From contig JAGGTW010000099.1 in NCBI GenBank assembly GCA_021163585.1, forward strand, positions 1 to 9,423: DNA of 9,423 bases. Reading direction: 5' to 3'. The notes beneath the pieces are model-generated. The model ran no database searches. It was not told the DNA's origin and saw nothing but the letters and a program-made list of their open reading frames with translations. A program made the position numbers and the translations under genes. Positions 4,851-9,423 of the stretch are shown here, one piece after another (the stretch's first letter is position 1; every line of letters begins with the position of its first letter). Source of the DNA: Desulfurococcales archaeon (GTDB lineage Archaea; Thermoproteota; Thermoprotei_A; Sulfolobales; NBVN01).

Positions 4851-6389
4851 ATGGTCGAGGCTGTAATAACATTTGAGGAAAGACTTTCTGTCGCACTCGT
4901 CTTCACCGCATACTTAATATCGCTAGTCATCGTTGGTTTATATGCCCGTAGAGTGCTTGGAAAGACACGTATTGATAAGTTTGTTGAGGAATTCTATGTT
5001 GCCGGCAGAGGATTAGGGGCCGCAGTGGTTGCATTTATAATAGCTTCCGGACTGTGCAGTGTCGGAACGTTCCTTGGAGGTCCCGGGCTTGCTTGGCTCC
5101 TAGGCATGCCTTGGGCCAGCCTTATGGGTCTGCAGATTTTCATGAACTTCTACATACTTTATGGATTAGGTAGGAAAATTGGTATAGTTGCTAGACGTAT
5201 TCGTGCTATAAGTTTCGGTGATATTCTCTTTGAAAGATACGATAAGAGTAAACTTGTAGCCCTGCTATATGCCTTAATTACTCTGGTATTCTTGATACCT
5301 TACTGTTCATCTCAGTTCATAGGCTCCACCAGAGTTTTCGAAGTTATGACAGGCTGGCCGTACATGATTGCCTTAGCACTAACGGGCTTAGTAACGATTT
5401 TCTACGCTACCGTAGGAGGTCTGAGAGGTGTAGGACTGGCACTATTAATTCAAGGAGTATTTATGACTGCCTGCTATGCTGCCTTAGTTGGAGGAGTTTG
5501 GAGCAGAGCTCTGGCTGATTACGGTAGCTTAATAGCAATTAACGAGGCACTGATTAAGGTTGCAGGTGAATCATTTATGAATGCTTTTAGATTGCCGCCT
5601 ATGTGGCTCTTTTCAATGTGGCTGATATTCAATATAGGGCTTCTGGCATTACCTCACGGCTTAATGGCTACCATATCGTACAAAAGCGTTAAGGCTATGA
5701 AAAGAGCGGTATACATAGGGGTACCTATAGTTACCTTCTGGACATACGGTATATGGGTAGGGTTTATAGGAAAACTCTACTTCCCAGACCTTAAGGTCCC
5801 TGACCATATTAATCCCATGCTAGCTATAAAGATACTTCCAGCAGGTATTGGCGGTATCGTCTTTGCAGGAGTAATATCTGCTGCTCAGTCAACTATAGCC
5901 ACCATGACTATCTTGATGAGTTCAGCTGCACTTCAGCACATTTACCGTCTATTCATCAACCCTGCTGCTACACATGAACAACTAAAGAAAGTATCAGTGT
6001 GGCTGACTGTAATAATCGGTGCTATAGCATTCATCCTAGCTATCACGCAGCCGCCAGCCTTAGAGTACATTATAATATTCGCTATAGGCGGACTCATGTC
6101 GGCACTACTCTGGCCTATATTGCTTGGTTTGTTCTGGAAGAGAGGAAGTAAGTATGCTGCAATCGCCGCAATGATTGTTGGTCTAGTAACATACATACTT
6201 GGTAAAGGAGGCATAGTGCCACTGGGGACGTACTTCGCTGGAGCAGATCCTTGTGTTCCTGGACTGCTGTTCTCGCTAATAGCGTACATTATCGTTGCAT
6301 ATATGACGCCCCCACCTTCCCTGCGCACAATACAGCTATTCTGGGGCGCTGAACCTCCTAAGGAAGAGGTCGAAAGAAGTGAGACATAG
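4851..6389 (+). CDS. Sodium/solute symporter, SSF family, PanF-like
   Basis: This 512-residue permease with about 13 membrane helices is predicted to take up a solute, probably an organic acid, driven by sodium. Family marks are FYVAGRGLGA (48-57), FLGGPGLAWLLGMPW (74-88) ending the first discontinuous helix, YATVGGLRGV (185-194), LPHGLMATISYKS (267-279), and SAAQSTIATM (343-352) with SSA (357-359), where the second sodium site lies. The spacing and wording of these segments, including PDLKVPD (312-318), recall the pantothenate permease PanF more than the proline or glucose members. The TD that often follows GGLRAV is replaced by hydrophobic residues. The preceding small-subunit gene strengthens the PanF/YhdT comparison. 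Substrate identity, whether pantothenate, another carboxylate or an amino acid, cannot be settled from the sequence. Confidence 0.88.
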   Translation: MVEAVITFEERLSVALVFTAYLISLVIVGLYARRVLGKTRIDKFVEEFYVAGRGLGAAVVAFIIASGLCSVGTFLGGPGLAWLLGMPWASLMGLQIFMNFYILYGLGRKIGIVARRIRAISFGDILFERYDKSKLVALLYALITLVFLIPYCSSQFIGSTRVFEVMTGWPYMIALALTGLVTIFYATVGGLRGVGLALLIQGVFMTACYAALVGGVWSRALADYGSLIAINEALIKVAGESFMNAFRLPPMWLFSMWLIFNIGLLALPHGLMATISYKSVKAMKRAVYIGVPIVTFWTYGIWVGFIGKLYFPDLKVPDHINPMLAIKILPAGIGGIVFAGVISAAQSTIATMTILMSSAALQHIYRLFINPAATHEQLKKVSVWLTVIIGAIAFILAITQPPALEYIIIFAIGGLMSALLWPILLGLFWKRGSKYAAIAAMIVGLVTYILGKGGIVPLGTYFAGADPCVPGLLFSLIAYIIVAYMTPPPSLRTIQLFWGAEPPKEEVERSET

Positions 6390-6512
6390 AGTAGTATCAG
6401 AAAGCAGTGAGATGGTGGAGCACTGAAATTAAGTAATTTAAAATATTATTAATTTCTCGCTTTTTGCAAAATCTAATATTATTGTATTATATAGTTATAT
6501 ATAGTATAGTGA

Positions 6513-6526
6513 ATTAAGTACTTAAT
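6513..6526. repeat. Perfect 14-bp palindrome
   Basis: ATTAAGTACTTAAT equals its reverse complement. The flanks GTG (6509-6511) and CAC (6527-6529) extend the symmetry with one bulged A. It may be a protein-binding site upstream of the sRNA promoter, or may simply reflect AT-rich sequence. Confidence 0.3.
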
Positions 6527-6570
6527 CACACACATGAAGTGCGTCAGTAACTCCTGGTGATACCACATAT

Positions 6571-6582
6571 ACTTTATTTAAT
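6571..6582 (+). promoter_or_regulatory. TATA-like box ahead of the C/D sRNA candidate
   Basis: ACTTTATTTAAT predicts transcription from about 6602-6605, four to seven bases before the C box at 6609. That is where an independently transcribed archaeal C/D sRNA would start. Confidence 0.45.
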
Positions 6583-6604
6583 CTTTTCTGAATCTAGTTC
6601 ATAT

Positions 6605-6668
6605 AGGAGTGATGATGTTCTTCCCGACCGCTACTGAATAGGTGAGGATGCGGTGGCTGTCTGAGCAA
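6605..6668 (+). ncRNA. Candidate C/D-box methylation-guide sRNA
   Basis: All four boxes are in order: C box GTGATGA (6609-6615), D' box CTGA (6634-6637), C' box GTGAGGA (6642-6648, one change from consensus) and D box CTGA (6661-6664). The D' guide spacer is 18 bases, four bases separate D' from C', and the D guide spacer is 12 bases (TGCGGTGGCTGT), all within the usual plan of archaeal C/D sRNAs that assemble with L7Ae, Nop5 and fibrillarin. By the fifth-base rule the D guide would direct 2'-O-methylation of the C in ACAGCCACCGCA, and the D' guide that of the second G in TAGCGGTCGGGAA. I could not place either target in an rRNA or tRNA from memory. A TATA-like box lies at the right distance. 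The exact ends are uncertain. Confidence 0.65.
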
Positions 6669-6735
6669 TCGTAGCAACTTCTATTAATTAACATTAATAA
6701 ATTATTACTTTTGAACACGTATTTCAGGATGCGGG

Positions 6736-7485
6736 GTGTACTACGCAATGGGTAGGAAAGAAGTTGAGGTTACTTCTACATGGTCTCTTAGACTGGCGCT
6801 ATACAATCACTTAATTAATGGGCTTGAGTCAATAATAGCTGAGTATGAGTGTAAAAGCATTAGCGTGGTACTGCCTGAAGTTATGCAGTCTAAGGGTTTC
6901 TCAAACATAGTGGTTTGTTATGGTAGGTGTAGGGAAACACCTTATGAAGGTTTCGAAATTAACAACGCCGTAAGATACGGGTTGGCTGAGGAATACATGT
7001 TTAAACATTGCTACGACGGCTGGAGTCTCAATAAACTGTACTCCCAGTCACTGAACCTATTCCTCAGGAACGTGCCCTCATTTCTGCGCTCATACAGTAT
7101 CAGAACCGCCTTAGAGGGTATAGAGTACATGCTTGTTGTCCTCCAGAATGGAAGAGCAGTACTACTGGAGGGAGAGAAAAATAAAGTCGTCATACCTTCT
7201 GTAAAAGCTGTGGTCTCAGCTCACACTCATCCCAGGAACTGCATTCCTTCACCTCATGACATTAGGTCACTCACAAATATACTTCTTGAAGGAGGGCTGG
7301 GGGCTTCAATTGTTTCGCCCAACTGCGTATTCACAATATTCCGCAAGGGACCCTTCACTGAAAATGATTACTTGGCGCTAGCGTCATTTACTAGGAACTT
7401 GAGGAAGAGCACACTTAATGAGCTTGGTCAGCTATTAGCTAGGGGAACCCTCAGCAGAAATCTTAGGGTCATGATGCACCACTAG
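6736..7485 (+). CDS. JAMM/MPN-like metallopeptidase candidate
   Basis: This protein of 249 residues (245 if it starts at ATG 6748) has no membrane segment. The only firm clue is SAHTHPRNCIPSPHD (161-175): two His (163, 165), then Ser172 and Asp175, the zinc-binding pattern of JAMM/MPN+ isopeptidases and related RadC-like proteins. The spacing is H-x-H-x6-S-x2-D, one residue shorter than the canonical x7. Before it runs a strand pair (YMLVVLQNGRAVLLEGE, 131-147) like the JAB fold, where Glu130 or Glu145 might be the catalytic acid. The N-terminal 125 residues, with six Cys (39, 61, 65, 92 among them), match nothing I know. Known relatives remove ubiquitin-like or SAMP-type modifiers; here that is speculation. 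GGGGTG (6733-6738) could be the ribosome site of the ATG, while the GTG would suit a leaderless message. The 3' end overlaps the kinase-like gene by 51 bp. Confidence 0.6.
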   Translation: MYYAMGRKEVEVTSTWSLRLALYNHLINGLESIIAEYECKSISVVLPEVMQSKGFSNIVVCYGRCRETPYEGFEINNAVRYGLAEEYMFKHCYDGWSLNKLYSQSLNLFLRNVPSFLRSYSIRTALEGIEYMLVVLQNGRAVLLEGEKNKVVIPSVKAVVSAHTHPRNCIPSPHDIRSLTNILLEGGLGASIVSPNCVFTIFRKGPFTENDYLALASFTRNLRKSTLNELGQLLARGTLSRNLRVMMHH

Positions 7486-8280
7486 CTTACGAACCTGCCT
7501 TATTAGTATGGATAGGAGCTCCCTCCTCTCTACCAAGGAAGTACTGAGCTTGTACTTCTTAATAAGGTCGACTAGACCATCAATAAATTCACTACTTACT
7601 CCGCAAAATGTCTGAAGCAAACGCCTTCTCATCACAATCCATGAGAACAACCTACATAAGTTGCATGGACAATGTTGAACAGCTGCACTCTCATAATCAA
7701 TTATTTTTACACTGCCATTCCTACGTATAATTACGTGGTTTCCCGCAATGCTGAGCTCCTTGTGATCTATACCAATAGCGTCAAGCCAGTATGACGCGGC
7801 CATGACCTTAGCTAGCAGTAGCACGGCATCTCTGCAAGAGGTTACTGAAGTCTTAATGAATTCTCCCAAGCTCTCACCATCCACAAACTCCATAATTATG
7901 AAGTCGTCGGAGCACGCAATAGGCTTCGGAGCTACTGGCGTGGCAGACTTCATCAACCTACACTCAAGAATTAAGCTGTCCCTTTTTGAGTCATTTCTCC
8001 TCAACTTCAGCGCCACTAAACCGTACTTACTATGAAGTGCCTTAACAACAATAGCTGAATGCCCCTTTCCAAGTACTCTTATCTTATTTACTATGTGCCT
8101 ACCCTCACTAATTATGTAGCTTATTCCGTGACTCAGTAGCTCACGAACTCTTATGCTAAAGCAACTCCTACCTCCGCTAGGATAGCATATTACAGAAGCT
8201 AAATCTGCATTACCAGTTAAGGCGTACTTTTTACTGCCTCTAGCCATGCAATACCCTTTAATCTCATTTTCCTGCAACAC
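7435..8280 (-). CDS. Archaeal serine/threonine protein kinase-like protein
   Basis: This protein of 281 residues (270 from the internal ATG at 8247) is kinase-like. The glycine loop LGKGHSAIVVKA (70-81), the ATP lysine Lys92 (VALKLRR), the helix Glu106 (LILECRL), the hinge IIMEFVDGESL (128-138), the catalytic loop IGIDHKELS (169-177, Asp172) and the metal-binding Asp195 in IIDYESA give all main kinase elements. The wording I-D-H-x-E-L and I-D-Y/F-E matches a small archaeal family near RIO/Bud32 kinases (as in Methanocaldococcus MJ1073, from memory), not Hanks-type kinases. The activation region has an unusual HCPCNLC (203-209). The substrate-binding lobe is short. GTG at 8280 or ATG at 8247 can start it; the T-rich CTTTTTCTT just upstream fits a terminator of the preceding gene or a promoter for the ATG. 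Targets unknown. Confidence 0.8.
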   Translation of the reverse strand: MLQENEIKGYCMARGSKKYALTGNADLASVICYPSGGRSCFSIRVRELLSHGISYIISEGRHIVNKIRVLGKGHSAIVVKALHSKYGLVALKLRRNDSKRDSLILECRLMKSATPVAPKPIACSDDFIIMEFVDGESLGEFIKTSVTSCRDAVLLLAKVMAASYWLDAIGIDHKELSIAGNHVIIRRNGSVKIIDYESAAVQHCPCNLCRLFSWIVMRRRLLQTFCGVSSEFIDGLVDLIKKYKLSTSLVERRELLSILIRQVRKLVVHHDPKISAEGSPS

Positions 8281-8341
8281 AAGAAAAAGTAATGTAGTGT
8301 GTCGTTTTGGGATCGAGAACCCTAGTCTCCTCAGTTGCGGG

Positions 8342-9423
8342 TTAAAGCCAGCCCCTATACTTCATTGCTTGGTACAGTCTTTCTAGTGATAACACTAGTG
8401 CTGCATCCCTCATAGTAACTCCTTTCTTCTCTCCCTTCATGCTCTCGAACTTCTCATAGACCCTCAGGAAGTTGTTCTTCATTATCCTCTCTAACTTCGC
8501 CCTAGTCTCCTCCTCATCCCAGATGTACCACTGCAGGTTCTCTACCCACTCTAGGTAGCTCATGACCACACCGCCCGCATTCGCTAGGAAGTCGGGAACT
8601 ACTATGGTGCCTTTCTCATATAGCTTAGCCTCAGCCTCAGGTGTTGTTGGTCCGTTAGCGCCTTCGACAATTATCTTAGCCTTGATCTTATCAACGTTTT
8701 CAAGAGTTATCTGCTCTTCGAGTGCATCGGGACCTAAGATCTCGGCATCTACATAGAGTGCTGCCTTAGGATCTGGTATCTTCTCGCCCTTCGGGTAGTT
8801 GATGACTTTCCCTGTTTCATTCTTGACCTTCATGGCAAGCTCCACATCAATACCTTCTGGATCGTACACAGTACCGCTTGTATCACTAACTGCAACTACC
8901 TTAGCACCCATCTTAGCTACCCAGTATGCGTGCCACCGACCTGTGTTCCCGAAGCCTTGAATAGCTATTCTCTTACCCTGTATACCACCTAGGTACTTCT
9001 CAGCTGCTTCCCTGCTCATGACTGCGCAACCGAAGCCTGTAGCGTACCCCCTGACAGGGTTACCCCAGAGTACTGGAGGCTTAGCAGTAAATACGCCAGG
9101 TACGTTACGCTGTGCGATCTTGCTGTACTCGTCAATCATCCAAGCCATAACTTGTGGGTTAGTACCAACGTCTGGTGCTGGAATATCTATCTCCTCACCT
9201 ATTAGTGGAGCAATAGCCCTAGCGTACCCTCTCGAAACCTTTTCCAGCTCACTATGCGAGAGCTTCTTATAGTCAACTTTAACAGCTCCCTTACCACCGC
9301 CATAAGGTATGCCTGCCAGCGAGTTCTTAAGCGTCATAAGAGTAGCTAAGGCCATGTCATCCTCAAGAGTTACCTGCGGGTGGAACCTGATGCCACCCTT
9401 ATATGGACCTAAAGCACTATTAT
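8342..9423 (-). CDS. gdhA: Glutamate dehydrogenase, partial (N-terminus beyond window)
   Basis: This enzyme reversibly deaminates glutamate to 2-oxoglutarate and ammonia with NAD(P), linking amino acid breakdown and nitrogen assimilation in the cytoplasm. The reading frame stays open to the window edge: upstream of the Met at 9355 it reads NSALGPYKGGIRFHPQVTLE, which is conserved family sequence, so that Met is internal and about 60 residues are missing. Visible marks are the substrate Lys in PYKGG, the catalytic Lys in GIPYGGGKG, the Asp of DIPAPDVGT, and the nucleotide-binding GFGNTG followed by VVAVSDTSG, whose acidic residue at the end of strand two is seen in NAD-using and dual enzymes. 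The C-terminal LYQAMKYRGWL is typical of the archaeal hexameric type. It lies 61 bases upstream of the kinase-like gene on the same strand; coupling is not evident. Confidence 0.96.
   Translation of the reverse strand, partial: NSALGPYKGGIRFHPQVTLEDDMALATLMTLKNSLAGIPYGGGKGAVKVDYKKLSHSELEKVSRGYARAIAPLIGEEIDIPAPDVGTNPQVMAWMIDEYSKIAQRNVPGVFTAKPPVLWGNPVRGYATGFGCAVMSREAAEKYLGGIQGKRIAIQGFGNTGRWHAYWVAKMGAKVVAVSDTSGTVYDPEGIDVELAMKVKNETGKVINYPKGEKIPDPKAALYVDAEILGPDALEEQITLENVDKIKAKIIVEGANGPTTPEAEAKLYEKGTIVVPDFLANAGGVVMSYLEWVENLQWYIWDEEETRAKLERIMKNNFLRVYEKFESMKGEKKGVTMRDAALVLSLERLYQAMKYRGWL

Larger units (their letters stand above)
6390..6735. other. Intergenic region with palindrome, sRNA candidate and promoters
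   Basis: No protein gene is visible in these 346 bases. From left to right it holds an AT-rich tract with a short T-run (CTTTTTG, 6460-6466) that may end the symporter transcript, a perfect 14-bp palindrome (6513-6526), a TATA-like box (6571-6582), the candidate C/D sRNA (6609-6664), and AT-rich sequence likely to promote the JAMM-like gene. Confidence 0.6.

Noticed and set aside
5942..6328. 128-residue open frame antisense to the symporter
   Set aside because: It mirrors a well-supported membrane protein gene, has no ribosome site or known motif, and its composition follows from the opposite strand.
6442..6483. Direct repeat AATATTATT at 6442-6450 and 6475-6483
   Set aside because: Nine bases in a very AT-rich tract are readily expected by chance, and no further copies form an array.
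9355..9355. Met at 9355 as the start of glutamate dehydrogenase
   Set aside because: The frame stays open to the window edge and encodes conserved family sequence (PYKGGIRFHP) upstream, so the gene is truncated by the window.

Overview
The window looks like a chromosomal segment of a thermophilic crenarchaeon (Thermoproteota, Thermoprotei; Desulfurococcales-like is my best guess, from general features only). The reasons are an archaeal-type 7S/SRP RNA, TATA-like boxes about 25 bases upstream of several starts, many TTG and GTG starts with very short or absent leaders, Shine-Dalgarno matches of the GGTGA type, heavy use of AGG/AGA and ATA codons, and families typical of that group (DUF2153-like protein, 6-phospho-3-hexuloisomerase, hexameric glutamate dehydrogenase, an archaeal-type protein kinase). 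I see no insertion sequence, integrase, tRNA or CRISPR array.

Left part (1-2330): a very short small heat shock protein gene (+), the complete SRP RNA gene (+, about 496-806), a membrane-embedded site-2-type metalloprotease (M50, -), and divergently from it a tiny single-pass membrane protein with a Thr/Ser/Asn-rich outside tail (+). The divergent promoter between the last two holds a perfect 16-bp palindrome, with a matching half-site near the protease transcript start.

Middle part (2310-4247): a PD-(D/E)XK nuclease-fold protein (-), whose tail overlaps the tail of the small membrane protein gene; divergently an all-helical DUF2153-like protein (+); then 6-phospho-3-hexuloisomerase (+), which interconverts fructose 6-phosphate and hexulose 6-phosphate in the archaeal route to pentose phosphates.

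Right part (4248-9423): an AT-rich gap with inverted repeats, then a two-gene operon of a small YhdT-like membrane subunit and a PanF-like sodium/solute symporter (+). The following 346-base gap carries a well-formed candidate C/D-box methylation-guide sRNA. Next come a JAMM/MPN-like metallopeptidase candidate (+) and, convergent and overlapping it by 51 bp, an archaeal serine/threonine kinase-like protein (-). Glutamate dehydrogenase (-) follows and runs off the right edge without its N-terminus.

Most genes are ordinary crenarchaeal housekeeping or conserved genes. The parts most worth a second look are the protease/small membrane protein pair with its palindromic operator, the C/D sRNA, and the poorly known JAMM-like and kinase-like pair.
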